Of a stretch of DNA of 64,000 nucleotides, positions 32,624-44,461 are shown piece after piece. Made by a program: the position numbers and the translations under genes. Under the pieces are notes generated by a model. It saw nothing but the letters and a program-made list of their open reading frames with translations, made no database searches and was not told where the DNA came from. How positions within the stretch are numbered: position 1 is the stretch's first letter; each line of letters opens with the position of its first letter. Source of the DNA: Cloeon dipterum (lineage: Eukaryota; Arthropoda; Insecta; Ephemeroptera; Baetidae); contig NC_088789.1 of the NCBI RefSeq assembly GCF_949628265.1, forward strand, positions 22,313,883 through 22,377,882, given 5' to 3'.

Positions 32624-35600
32624 CTAATCGAAGCCAAACATGTTACTACCTGACATTCGCATGGGGGGCATCGAGGACATAGGACTTGTCGGGCTGGTCA
32701 TCTGGTTCATAGGCTTCGCAGACGTGGGAGATTGCTTGTTAGACCGTGAGGACAGCGACAAATTATCCAGGTCGATGTTGACGTTGCCCAGGTTGCTCCA
32801 CGTGCTGCCAATTGGCTGGATAAAAAATAGATGAGACTTCATTTTTTGAAAGTGTCTTTGGTTTGTTGCTCTGTCCCTACTGCTTTTTTTCAAAAGAGAC
32901 CAAAAACTGCTAGTGTAAGTAGATTGATATATCTTGAACTAATTACTTCTTATAAAAAGCAATAAAACTGAGAGATTCAAACAAATTTCATGAAATAAAG
33001 TCAAAATCAAAGCCCAAAATTTTGAACCAAAATATAAATTTTCAGAAAATAATTTCAGTAAAATAAACCCATTGTTAAAAATTTACATAAAATCATATTA
33101 AAAAAGCAACATGGCATAAAAACGTAACATACTTAAAATTGTCCATTATGACGACTTAAAAGTGAGAACAAATTAAATATCATCTCATTTAATGAATTGG
33201 TTTTCATTGTCTGCAAGAAATCCCAAAATAAGTTTCAGCGAAATGAAATCTTTTCCAGATTTTCTAAACCAATTGGGATTACTTGTTTGCAACTATTAAA
33301 AACTATTAAACTGCTATGAAAAAGTCCAGTTATTTTAAAAGGAAAGAAACACGACAGTCTTTTTGTCATTTATCCGATCAAGTTTGTTACCTGGTGGGAA
33401 GTTTTATTGATTTGTTGAGCTGGAGTGTTGTTGTTAGCGAGCGATGGTGCATTTGTCTGAATTGGGGTAAGATCCAAGCCAAGAGCTGCAACAAAATTAG
33501 AGTATTGAATTAGTTGAATTAGTTACGATTGAAAAAATATCAAGGGAAAAGGGGAAAACATACCTCTGTATTTATCCACTGATAGTTAAAACAGAAAAGT
33601 GGTTTACAAAATTAATGATCGTAATATGAGAAACGCAAGACGGCAATTTATTTGGTAAAGATTAATTCTACAGGAGAATTTCAAGTCCTTTGGAAGCCCA
33701 TTTGCGACACTCGGGCTCAGGGTCGTCCATGGCGATGGCTTGCAGTCGTCTACTGATCTCTTTGCGGTGCATGCACTCGAAAACGCCCTGCACGTCCAGG
33801 TTTGTGAGCGCCATCAGAAGGCATTTCAGTCCAGCGACCCGCACTTCTGCATCCGAGTGAGTGAATGGCCAGTGCGCCAGCACCAGCTCCTCCAGCAGGG
33901 CCAGGCTCATTTTCCTCGCACGGGGGCAGTTGACTGAGCAGGCCGTGATCACAGTCAGGGTGGCCAGCAGGTGCACTTGCAGTTCGGACAGCAGGTGGTC
34001 GGCATGCAGCACGGGCAGCAGAGGATAGAGGAAGTGCGGGGCCACCTGAGCGAATTTACTCTTCGTTTCGAGGACAGGCGGGCGGCTCGAGTGGATCCGG
34101 CGCGAGTTCTTTGGCAGTGGCGCCGGTTCCCAGGCAACGGCTGAAGAAGTGGGACCGCGGAACAGGTTGGCGGCGGCACTGCCCACGCTCTTCAGCACGC
34201 AGCTCAGGTACTGACTGGCGTATTTATTCCGCACGCCCAGCTGGCCGGCCAGGTGCTGCACGGCCTCCTCAGGGTGAACCTCGATCACGGCGACGACGCC
34301 ATCAGCGCATTTATTCAGGTCGAGGTTGAGCAGCGTGTCCAGCAGCTCGCACGCAAGGGAGGGGTCGTCGTCTGGGAGTTGAGCGCGGATCATGTCGGCC
34401 ACGCCGTCGAGCGACACCTCTGCGTCATCTTGGACCTTGTGCAGCAGTTCGCGGAGGAATACTGGCCTCGACTCGCCCTTAGCCGTGTCCGCGGACATGT
34501 CAAACGCCTCGAATTCGTCGTCTTCGTCGTCGCTGTCCAGGATTATGGAGGGCTTCTCCGATTCATTCGAAATATCAGAGAGTCTGGTGGACTCGAGCTT
34601 ATTCACCAAAGGAATAAATTCGCTTTTGCCCTCCTCCAAGAGATCGCGCAGCACCTCAAGCCACTCTCCTTCTGCAGTCTCCACGGTGACTTTCAGGTTG
34701 TTCAGGTGCTTCGTCAGTTCGTTTTCAGGGTCGTACTCGAATTTGAGGGGTTGAGCAGACGGAAGACACACTGCTAGAACGTGTTCGGCCACCACCATGC
34801 ACATGAATTTCTTCTCTGGCGAGGTGTCTTGCAGTCTCTTTGTCACGCCATTCATGACTTCTCTTTGGATAGGAACTTTCTTTTCTTCCAGCTGGCCCAT
34901 ATGTTTGGCCGCCCACACCAGCATTTCAGAAAGGTAGGTCTGCTGCTCAACGCTGGTATGGCTGATGGCGCTTTTGTTGGCCCAAACAGAGGCCACTTTG
35001 GTAACAAAATCAGCAAATTCTTCTTTCAACACGGCGGCAACCGTGTCAACGAGATTCAGAGGAAGGTTGCACTTTGGGTGGCTGCGAAGGAAGGGCTGGA
35101 CCACCAACAGTTGGTTTTTCACCTCAGGGGAAATCTCTTTCCCGATGATTTTGTCCATTGGTCCGTGCAAGAGCCACAAAGTGACGAAATTCTCGCAAGA
35201 TTTCCCTTCCAGAGCGTTGAGCAGTTTGGCGAACACAGAAGAAATGTTCTGGTCTTTTTGGCTGGCGGAAACTGCCACTTGGAAGAAAGTTTCAGCACTT
35301 TCAGTGCCTCCGTAATTCACCAACAGTTTGGACAGAAAGAGAGCCAGCTTGTGAACTTTCCAAGGCACTGCACACTTTTCCGCATTGGATAAGAAATCTA
35401 CCACCAGTCCAAACTGGTAGAATAGAATGGCACTGAAACTCTCAGGCTTGCAAAACGCGGGCAGCTCTTTTCGCAAGACATTTCCGATCCTGGCAGGAAG
35501 GGAGACGATTATCTGGACTGTGGCAGCCCACTCGAGCTCTTGCTCATCGTCATGCCAGAACCTGCATTGCTTCAGGACAAAGTCCGCCAACTGAGACCGC

Positions 35601-38600
35601 AGACAGGGCTCAATCACTTTGATCAACTGGTTTCTCGCCGCAAGCAGATCCAGAGCCTGTCTCAGCAGCTCGTCCACAGGCGCGAGCTGACAGAAGGCTA
35701 GCAGTTCCGGACTCGGGTCTCTGCTTCTCAGCCTGGTTTGCAAGACGTCTTGCCATAGTTGCGACTGACTTGGTGGAGTGGCGTCCAGGCCGCTGAACTT
35801 CTGAGGCGTCTCCGGCCCCTCGAGGCAACCGTTCGCTTCGAGCAAGTGCAGGTCCGAGCTCAGGTCTTTGCTATTGCGCATTCGCAGCACGGCTATAAAC
35901 GGGGACAAAGATGTTTCTCTTTCCTGGTTTTTCACTCATCCCGTGCTTAAAGGGTTGCAATTTTTAAACACACTTACCAGAAGGAATGTTTCCAGAGTCG
36001 AGAGGGTTGTTTGATCCAAACAAATCGTCCAGGCCGCCGCCCATCGGAGCTGGCCTGGTTGGCCCACTGAACGCGTTTGCACCAAACAGGTTAGGACCTC
36101 CCATCAGGCTGACTGGCGCACTCACTGGCGGCTGGCTGCCCAAGCCCATCAGAAGGTCAGCGTTGGACGCAGCACCTTCAAATTTATTAAGTTGTGTTAA
36201 TTGAAGATGAAATGATCTAATTTTGTTTATCTAGTTTATCTTTTAATTCCAACTAGATTTTGAAATGTTCAAAAAAGTATAACATTACACCAAGATTAAA
36301 ATTCTTAGTAATAATAAAAAAACAGTGTTTGGATAATCAATTAGAGCGAGTTTTACTTGAAATATTCGTATCCGTCGACAATGTCTGACATAAATTGATT
36401 AGAAAACATTTAAATTATTTTCATTTTTAATAAGATGACCATATATAGATGTAAAAAATTAAAAATAAGTTTTTCATCTACATAGATTTTAAAACTTTTA
36501 ACTTAATCACTTAGATTGCCAAATTAAATTTTGTGTCTTCTGAATTTGGTTCCTATAAATTCCTGGTACAAAAGAACCACTGCAAAACTTGAAATATTTT
36601 GACTGAGATAATCGCAATGAAAAGCGGAGAGCTAATGGATAATTTCCACATCAAGTAGAAAATTAAAAACTAAAATAATTATAACGAGTTAAAAATTAAA
36701 AATTCATGTAATTATTCCACAACATGTAATTTGGAGTTGAGACATGTCTTTCAAAAATAACTCAAAGGCTTATTAAAGTAATCAAATAAAATAATAATGA
36801 CACACCAAACAACGCTGATAAGATAACAGTGCTCCCAATAGGAGTAAAAACGCAATTTAAAAAATGAAAATACCTGTGGAAGCAGTGTTGGCGGAAGGCA
36901 TGAAAGCAGGCAAGGAACTTGTCTGGTCACTGAACGCCGTGTGGAAGTCAGCAAAGTCATCTTCCGACTTTGGAGAAGTGGTTGTCTCCACCGCGGTGTG
37001 GAATTCGCCGAAATCAGACGTTTCAGCTGGCTCACTGGCGCGCGGATTGAAGTCGTCATCCACGGACGCAAACAAATCACTTGACGTTTTGACTGGGCTC
37101 GTCTTCTGAGAATGAAATCAATGATTCACTGATCTAAATGATCCAAATTTCAACCACCTTGGCTTCTTTGGCGAATGTAGCTGCAGCACCAAGGTCAACT
37201 TTCTTGATATTCCTGGTTGAAGTTGGCTGCTTGGTGGTGGGAGCGTTTTTCGACGGCAGCGGAGACTTGAAGCCATTGCCGCTGTGCGACATCTTTTCAG
37301 GGGAATCCAGGCTCTCGCTGTCCTTGTACTCGTTTTTGCTGCTCTTCTCGCGCTGCCTTGGCGAAGGCACGTCGCTGTCGCTATCATTGTGTTCACCCTC
37401 GTCACTGCAAATTATGATTTCATTAGTTCCAATAATAAAAATAGTAAATCAACAATTGTAATACTTCATTTTGTAATGACCACGAAAAAATGCACCTTTC
37501 GAAAATAAATAGCTAAAATTTTGTTCACGATTATTGCAGGTGCATTCGGTTCATTTCTCTTTCAAACTCACCTGAATCGGTCAGAGTTCTTGTTGTTGCC
37601 ACCGCCGCCGCCACCCCAATCTGAGTATTCTGACTGGTCCCTGCGTCCTCCACCGCCTCCGCCTGTGCCCATTCCACCCCATGAAGATGAACTGTCTTCC
37701 CAGCCTCCTCCGCCTCCAAAACGCATTCCCATCGAGTCGCTGGACATGCCGATGTACTTGTCCTTGTTTTTCTTGGCCTTTTTTCTCTCCTCCCTCAGTC
37801 TGTCATCATCTTGGACGAAGTCAATTAGCTCTTTAACTTTGTGCCTGCACATAAAATTGTCAAAAAACAGACGCAAATAAAATTATTCTCATTTACCTAA
37901 CGTTGATGCCCTGGTCTTTGCCATTCTCATCAAAATATGAATAATTCTCCAGACCTCTGAGGTCGTAAATGTGTTCTCTTGCCGACGTGACAACTCTCTC
38001 AGAACCATTTTTCACAAGATAGTTGAGAAGTAGCAGCGACTGGACAAAAATCAGGAAAATTATTGAACTATTTTCAGTTATTTTCACCGGCATTGCTCAC
38101 TTTGTAAGTTCTTCGCCAATTTCTTCTATTGTCTTGGAGCATTCTTCTCCAAAGCATTGTCATCACTTCAGGGAAATGCTCATAGGTAAAGGTGTGCTGA
38201 GCAACATCCTGCATTTGTTGGCCTGAATAATTCATTAAATTTAGTAAACAATAGACCCTTTTACTATTTTTAAGTAGTACCAGTTGGTCCCCAGGAATCA
38301 TCATTAGTAGCTTCTCGGACCTTGGCCTCTACATCAGTGTAATTCATCACCACATTGGTGCTGCAATTTAAAATGAAAAGAATAAAACCTTAAACCCAGA
38401 CTTTATTAAAGCAATTGTTTGCATTTGTATAACTATGATAATAATATTTTTGACCTACTTTAACCAATACATTTTCGCTTAAGACAAATTATTATATCTA
38501 AGTAGAAGGTAATAATATAAAATGAAGGCCAGAGTAAAATCCTGATACGTCGTCATTAATGCACGAAGCATACACAATTGGGTGAAAGTTGCAGAGCGGA

Positions 38601-38889
38601 ACCACAAAAAAATCATTTCACACAGCTGTCATTAACCGTGTCTGCGAAAATCAAGCAATTAAAACTCCACAATTTTCTTACAGGCAGTTTGCAATTATTT
38701 TAAAGAAAAATATTATATAAATCAATTGAATATAAATGACACGGAAGAGGTCAATAAATACACAAAATGAATAATTGGCTCGGACGATGCAAGAGGCCAG
38801 GGGGCGTCATCCATCGACCACCGCCGGATTGTGCATCAATTTTGCCTGGATACTTACACTTTATCAGCGATCTCGCGGACTTTCCACAT
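32624..38889 (-). CDS. lqfR: Clathrin interactor 1 / EpsinR (liquid facets-Related), with alternative TELO2-like exon
   Basis: The EpsinR exons are 38858-38889, 38281-38360, 38101-38222, 37897-38039, 37572-37844, 37158-37404, 36874-37105, 35978-36175, 33564-33578 (microexon), 33391-33485 and 32624-32815, about 542 residues in all. The protein is a clathrin adaptor of the Golgi/endosome. Its ENTH domain begins MWKVREIADKVTNVVMNYT and runs through WGPTG, WRRTYKSLLLLNYLVKNGSE and a Lys/Arg-rich helix. A Gly/Trp-rich and Ser/Lys linker follows. Next come two acidic Phe motifs, SDFGEF and DDFADF, of the kind that bind gamma-ear domains of AP-1 and GGA, then a Met/Ser/Pro tail ending NMFGFD. Exon 8 ends in phase 1 and can join either the microexon or the large TELO2-like exon listed separately, giving a second protein of about 1183 residues. 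It shares a short upstream region with OXA1L. Confidence 0.92.
33564..33578 (-). CDS. lqfR: 15-nt microexon of EpsinR
   Basis: Minus-strand TGGATAAATACAGAG is flanked by AACTATCAG on its 5' side and GTATGT on its 3' side. It is phase 1 on both sides. It adds VDKYR, giving SVDKYRALGLDLTP across the junctions, which continues smoothly into the next exon. It lies just downstream of the TELO2-like exon's stop codon, so it belongs to the EpsinR-only path. Without it the reading frame also stays open (SALGLDLTP), so it could be a cassette exon. Confidence 0.7.
33668..35892 (-). CDS. lqfR: TELO2 (Tel2)-like exon fused to EpsinR
   Basis: A single uninterrupted 2225-nt exon follows an acceptor (TTTATAG) and ends in its own stop codon. 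Read in phase 1 after EpsinR exon 8 it adds about 740 residues, beginning VLRMRNSKDL. TELO2 works with TTI1 and TTI2 and with Hsp90/R2TP to stabilise PIKK kinases (ATM, ATR, mTOR, DNA-PK). The conserved middle domain is seen at RPVFLRELLHKVQ to EEAVQHLAGQL. The C-terminal helical repeats run from HFLYPLLPVLHADHLL to CRKWASKGLEILL. The frame has many internal ATGs but no upstream promoter of its own is evident. In Drosophila lqfR also carries a Tel2-derived exon and makes an EpsinR-Tel2 fusion. The lack of introns in 2.2 kb suggests a retro-copied origin, which is inference. Confidence 0.88.
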
Positions 38890-39098
38890 GTTTGGATTGT
38901 TCAGTTATCCAGTAGATCAAAGAGAGGAAGAAAAGCGGTTCTTCAACACCCGATGATTAAAGATTACTGGCGAGACCCCGGCAGTCCATTGTTCACTTTG
39001 CTACTCGAACTCGACTCAGCTAGCGCCGCGCAAGATAAAAGTGGGCGTTGTACAAAATACACAACACCTGCAGGGCCAATCAGCTGTTCTTGAGAAAG
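38890..39098. promoter_or_regulatory. Bidirectional promoter region, CLINT1/OXA1L
   Basis: Only 209 bp separate the start codons of CLINT1 (-) and OXA1L (+), so both promoters must lie here unless upstream exons exist. A CCAAT-like GGGCCAATCAG lies near 39075. No TATA box is seen, as is usual for housekeeping genes. Confidence 0.65.
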
Positions 39099-41728
39099 AT
39101 GGCCGCCTTTGTAATTCCTCGTGCGGCGAATTTTGCCAAATTTCGGCATGTCACAACTGTAGTTAGTGTTTTTCCCAATTGCGAGGTACATGTCATGTTG
39201 ACGATCACTTTTTGCTACTGAAAATACAATAAAATTAGTTTTTAGAGTCGAATTGTTTGCAATCAATGGCTGTTAAAAATGAGACACCATGCTTTCTGTG
39301 ATTTCAAACACCAAACAGGAATTTTTATTGACGTTCCAGACTAAACTCTACATTTTACTGACTTATTAACATTCTTCAGTTAATACGATATTAATGTATA
39401 ATTGTCATTCATTTTAGTCTCTAAAAAATGATTATCAGAAAATGATGCAATTGAATTTAATTTATTTTTAATTTAATTCTTCCAGGCTCTAATTAAAAAC
39501 CACACATCAGTTCGGCATCACAGCCTGTCGGCCTGCAGATCGCAGAACAATGTGCTGCGTTCAGCAATGTCCACTCGTTCGCCGGGCGTGCTCTTGGCGT
39601 GGAGGGCGGCCAGCACAACGCCAGACCCAAACACATTCGTCAAGTACAGCGGCCCTTCGACGCCTCCGCAGTCGGTCCAGGAGAAAGAGAGCTTCGTGTC
39701 TGAGGTGACACTAGAAGATATTCCAGCTCCTCCTGAATTGCCAACTGTCGAGCCGGAATTGCTAAATGCGCTTGGCGAACCGACTCTCCAGTCGTTGGGC
39801 CTGGGTGGATGGACGCCGCCTGGGATTCTGCAAAACTGCATGGAGTTCCTTCACGTAGACTGCGCGCTTCCCTGGTGGGGCGCTATCATGACAGGTGAAT
39901 TGGTTAATTAAAATGTTAAATTTTGGATCATATTTATATGATTTTGCAGGAACTCTGGTTGCGAGGTTAGTGATGTTCCCGTTGGTGGTGAAGGCGCAAC
40001 AGAACTCTGCGAAAATGAACAATAATTTGCCGCAGATGCAGGTCTTACAAATGAAAATGTCTGAAGCTAGACAAACCGGCAATCAACTTGATGGTGAATT
40101 GAAGATTTTTAGAAATAATTAAGAAAAATACTTAATTAGATATTAATTTTCTCAGCCGCAAGATATGCTCAGGAACTGATGGTTTTCATGAGGGAGAAAG
40201 ATATCAGTCCCTTCAAAAACATGCTGGTACCTCTGGCGCAGGTATAAAATTTATAAATTGAAAAATCTAGAAATTACCATGTTAATCATTTTCAGGCTCC
40301 GATTTTCATCTCCTTTTTTGTTGGTCTCAGAAAAATGGCAAACGCACCAGTTGAGAGTTTCCACACTGGCGGCATTTTTTGGTTCACAGACCTGACAGTT
40401 TGCGATCCTTACTACATTTTGCCCGTCATCACGAGTTTAACTCTGTGGGCCACCATTGAGGTTGGCACCGACACAGCCAGACTGTCAAGCCAGAACATGC
40501 ACTTAATGAAATACGTCCTCAGGGCAATGCCAATCATCATTTTCCCCTTCACAATGAATTTCCCAGCTGTGAGTGTTCACAGTTAGTGAAGATATTGATG
40601 CTCAATGTTTTATTTCTATTTTTAGGCTATTCTTTGTTACTGGATGTCTTCGAATTTCATTTCCTTGGTGCAAGTGGCGTTCTTGAAAATTCCCTCAGTT
40701 AGGGAGTATTGCAATATTGAGAAGCTCATCACGCACGACCCCAACAGTTTGCCAAGGAAGAATAAGGGATTTGTCAAGGGATTTAAAGAATGTAAGTTCT
40801 ATTTTATGTTCCTTAAAGGGAAACTCGTTGAATTTTTTGTTTTTATTGAATTTTTGTGGGCTTTCATTGCATTAAATTTCCGATTTGATGATTATAGAAA
40901 TTTTGCAGGACCAAAAATTTAAAAATTGATTTAAAAACAGTTTTTGCTCAATTCACATGAAATTAGTTCACAGAAAAAATTCGATGAGACAAATCGTCAA
41001 ATGTCATATTTGACATTCAAGTAAACTTTTAAATTCCTGCTGTAAAGGGTCACTCGTAATTAAAAAAATTACCATTTTCTCAAATGTACAATTTCCTATT
41101 TTTTACATGCCAAACAATATTTTCTTGACTTTTATAGAAAAATTAAAACTGAAAATTGGGGTTTTTGCAACTGGTTCCCAAAGATAGAAATAGAGCAACA
41201 TGACCTAGGAGTTATAGTTAAAAAGTTTGAAAATAGTAATTTTCCCAGCCAAAGAGGAAAAATATTTTTTAACTTATATAAATTCTAATTTAAACTTTTA
41301 TGAAAAAATCTAATGCGAACAAGAATTGTTAGAACTCCAGTTGTTAAATATAATAAAAAAAATGCAGAGCCTACAAACACATTCTAAAGGGAATTTTTAT
41401 GGAAACAAATATCAACGTTTCTTGTCAAAACATATTCAATGAATACCAATTTCTCCCCTAGGTTTACAAAATTGTAACTTTAAATCTCTTTTGTCTGCGT
41501 GGATTTTCACATTTTGACCACATAACTATCAGTCAATTAATTTAATTCTCTGAAAAATAATATGCTGCAGCCTGGGACAACATGAAGGTGACAAAGGAGA
41601 TGGAGGAGAGGGCGAGGTTCAACGATTCGCAGTTCCAGAAATACGGCGAGGGTCCGATCCCAAAGACCTACAAGTTCGACCCAACGCGACAGAGGAATGC
41701 AGTTGCCGCGAAGAAGCGAGACAAGTAG
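39099..41728 (+). CDS. OXA1L: Mitochondrial inner-membrane insertase OXA1L
   Basis: Seven exons (39099-39185, 39486-39894, 39950-40093, 40156-40241, 40296-40568, 40626-40791, 41571-41728) give about 440 residues. OXA1-family insertases place mitochondrially made and some nuclear-encoded proteins into the inner membrane. The N-terminus MAAFVIPRAANFAKFRH is basic and hydroxyl-poor, a plausible mitochondrial presequence. LGLGGWTPPGILQN..LPWWGAI marks the start of the 60KD_IMP domain. Hydrophobic segments follow, with GTLVARLVMFPLVV, APIFISFFVGLRKMA, GGIFWFTDLTVCDPYYILP and YWMSSNFISLVQVAFL. A basic C-terminal tail (YKFDPTRQRNAVAAKKRDK) faces the matrix and would contact the mitoribosome. Intron 6 is long (779 bp). 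The gene is divergent from CLINT1 and convergent with the CIAO2B-like gene. Confidence 0.94.
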
Positions 41729-41913
41729 AGGGAAATTTACCAGCTGCATGGACACTTAATTACTGTTACTCGCTCGTGATGCCATCGGAAGTGAAAGCAT
41801 GCTTATTATTTTCATGAAATCGTGTTGAGTAGATCAATATAAAGACTTACATCAAATAATTGTAAAACACCTGATTTAATATCCAATATTTTTTTACAAC
41901 ACTGGTTTGATGC

Positions 41914-43349
41914 TCAGCTCCCCGAGATTGATGTCGTCGCGGAGATTCCGTCAGGATTTCCGCAGCTGGCTGGTTTGTCGTAGTGAATGTCGCTGTCCTC
42001 TTCGAAGGTCAAACACTGTTCAATGACTGCAAGGAGATTTCTGTTTTCCATAGCGGCCGCCACTCTCTCCTTGTCGGCGAGCTGTTTGTTGATTGGATGC
42101 TCGGACACGTGCGTCCCTGGGGAAATTCGCACTGTGACCTATGACACAAACGGTTACTGATGTCCTGGTTGGTTTAATTTGGAAAGAAGACTCACTTTGA
42201 AAGTTGGAGGTAGGGTTCTCAGCAACCTGACTCGAATGGCTAGACCAATCATGGTGGCCATGCTGCAATGTGGAATGGTTGGTGTGAACAAAACCATCAC
42301 CTCTCTCTCGTTGTACACCTGATATTTTAATAATTCAGTTAATCCAGCAATTTTATCAATTTTAAAATATACCTTGACATCAGCCTGATTTACAACATTC
42401 AGTGCTTCGAGGGTGAGAGGATGCTCTGGGTCCATTATATTTCGAATGAGCTCTGCAAACGTGGGAAATAATTAAGTGAATCTAAAAAGGAATTTTGTTA
42501 TTTTCCTGGAATTCTGACAGGACTAGAAAATTTGTTTCAGGGCCTGGAAAGGACAGAAAATTTTTTGAATCTTCAAATTTCTTGAAAGACAATTCAAACT
42601 TCTTCAGATCAAAGTTTTCAGAGATAGTTTTTTTAATGACAGATTAGTGCAGTGACTTCTAGACGGTATCTGAGCTTATTCAGACGTGTTTTTTAGATTA
42701 AATTTTTTTTCTAAGAAAAACATTGTTTCTTTATAACGTTGTGAGAAATAGAGACATTAAGTATCCTAAAAAGTCCAGAGTTTTCAGAATTTTTGGTATT
42801 ATAAGAGACACTATAAGAAACATCTGGAGAATTCCACTCTCTGGAACCGCATATCAGAAAGTGAGAATCAAATGCAATAACTACTACTGGAATTTTAAAA
42901 GTGAATCTATTCAAAAGAAAAATTATGTTAAATTTAAAAGATAATTGCAACCATAGTAAATTGAGAAAATTAACTAGTAATAATTGCTGTTCAATCAATT
43001 AAGAATTGAAAAGAAAATCCTAAAAAGAGGAAATAAAATTAAATTCAGTTGCCGGAACATGACAGCGCAAATATGCAATTTTCAATCAGGAGCAGGGCAG
43101 TAAATTTACCGTCCAGAACAGGATAGAACCGGAATGAAACATTCTTTCATGAATTCGCTCTACAGTCTACAGTGAAAATTATTCAGACTAACCATAAATC
43201 CCTTTTGAATCGAACTTTCCATCAGAGTTTTCTTGGCAGCATCCGGATTTTGTGGCTGAAGGTTTAATTTCATCTTGACAACATCCACGTGCAGGCACTT
43301 CCTGAGAATCTGTGGATGGTCCAGACGCACAAGCACACGCACAACTCAT
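41914..43349 (-). CDS. CIAO2B: MIP18-family cytosolic Fe-S assembly protein, CIAO2B-like, with Cys-rich N-terminus
   Basis: Four exons (43193-43349, 42373-42452, 42196-42318, 41914-42138) give about 194 residues. CIAO2B with CIAO1 and MMS19 hands Fe-S clusters to nuclear and cytosolic proteins. The domain is unmistakable: [40 protein letters not shown] with the reactive Cys, and [20 protein letters not shown] ending IEQCL. Two parts are unusual. The N-terminus starts [10 protein letters not shown] and has further Cys pairs (GCCQ, GCCQ) in place of the normal acidic leader. After EQCL there is an extra tail of about 30 residues ([11 protein letters not shown]..). The ATG at 43349 is preceded at once by TTTCAG, which looks like an acceptor, so an upstream exon with another start is possible. 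It may be a divergent paralog rather than the main CIAO2B. Confidence 0.88.
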
Positions 43350-44461
43350 TCTGAAACATTTTGAATAAATTGATAATTTGTTGAAGGAAAAATCAAACTT
43401 TTCTACGTTGTGTTTTAAAAACGTCGGATTTAAGGTGTATATCAACAGGTTCCAGCCACAAAAAAAATACTAAAATAAAGTAAAAAGAAGTTCCAATTCT
43501 GTTCAACCCTTTCATTGTTAATTGAAGGAGTGACAAATTAATCAGGACCCATGTAATATTTGAGACTTTCAAAAAAGATGCTTCTGGATGAATTCTTCCA
43601 AAATTTTATGAGCAGAAGAGAGTGAAAATCTACAGCGAAGATCATCCACGAAGATGCTGAAGGCTTGCTTGAGTGTATGACATTCGGAGTTCACACATCA
43701 TATATATTCAGAATAAAGAGGAGGGTGTCTTTAAAAGATCTAGATTTAGCTAATCCAATTTTTGAAACAGATTGATTGAATGACGTAGCTGGCAATAATT
43801 ATTAGTCCAAAGCCGATACGTATTTTGAGGCGTACTTGCGGGGGATTTTTGAAAGGATAAGAATTTTAGTTAGAGGTGGCAAAGATTGCTGACACAATTA
43901 AAGCTAAAAAAATTGAACCAAAATAAAAGAAAAACGTCAAACAAACGATTTAAGATGCGATAAACAATTTGTAAACCATTTTTACTACTTGATGGTGATT
44001 CGTGTTCTTCAGCAATTCGTGGTTGGCTTTGTATTTTTCTGCAATAGTTTTAATTGACATGGAAAATCTGGCATGCAGAAATTTATTCTATTTTCCGCTA
44101 TTTTCTTCAACTTACTTATATTTTTGAATCTGGAATGGTTTCCATCAGTTTCTTCAGCTCTTTTCTTCTTCTTCTTCTGCCCTCGCTGGTTTGCGTAACT
44201 TCGGTAACTTCGATGATTTGTTTACATTCACAGCGATGATCAATGATTTCATGCGCGCCAGATGATGCAGGCCAGATGTTTAACTATTTTGGCGCGCAGA
44301 GGCAGAGCCGCGAGCCGCAGAGCGAGCACGGCCAAACAAGTCTGATTGTTTTCATGTTCTTGTCTCCCGCCATCATCATTACCTAGTCTCAGTCTCATTG
44401 TCAGGTGGCTCGTTTCGTTATTTTTCCTAATTTTGTACTTTTAACCGATTTCGGCTCGAAA
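43350..44461. other. Divergent upstream region between the CIAO2B-like gene and survivin
   Basis: The 1.1 kb between the two start codons has no recognised coding exon. An acceptor-like TTTCAG sits against the CIAO2B-like ATG, so a 5' exon of that gene may lie here. A GC-richer patch at about 44260-44400 precedes survivin and could be its promoter. Confidence 0.45.

Noticed and set aside
34253-35392. Several 100-200 residue plus-strand frames
   Set aside because: Antisense of the TELO2-like exon; no similarity of their own.
37521-37880. Pro-rich plus-strand frame of 119 residues
   Set aside because: Antisense of the Gly-rich EpsinR linker exon.
42711-42998. Short frames inside intron 1 of the CIAO2B-like gene
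   Set aside because: AT-rich chance frames on both strands with no similarity.
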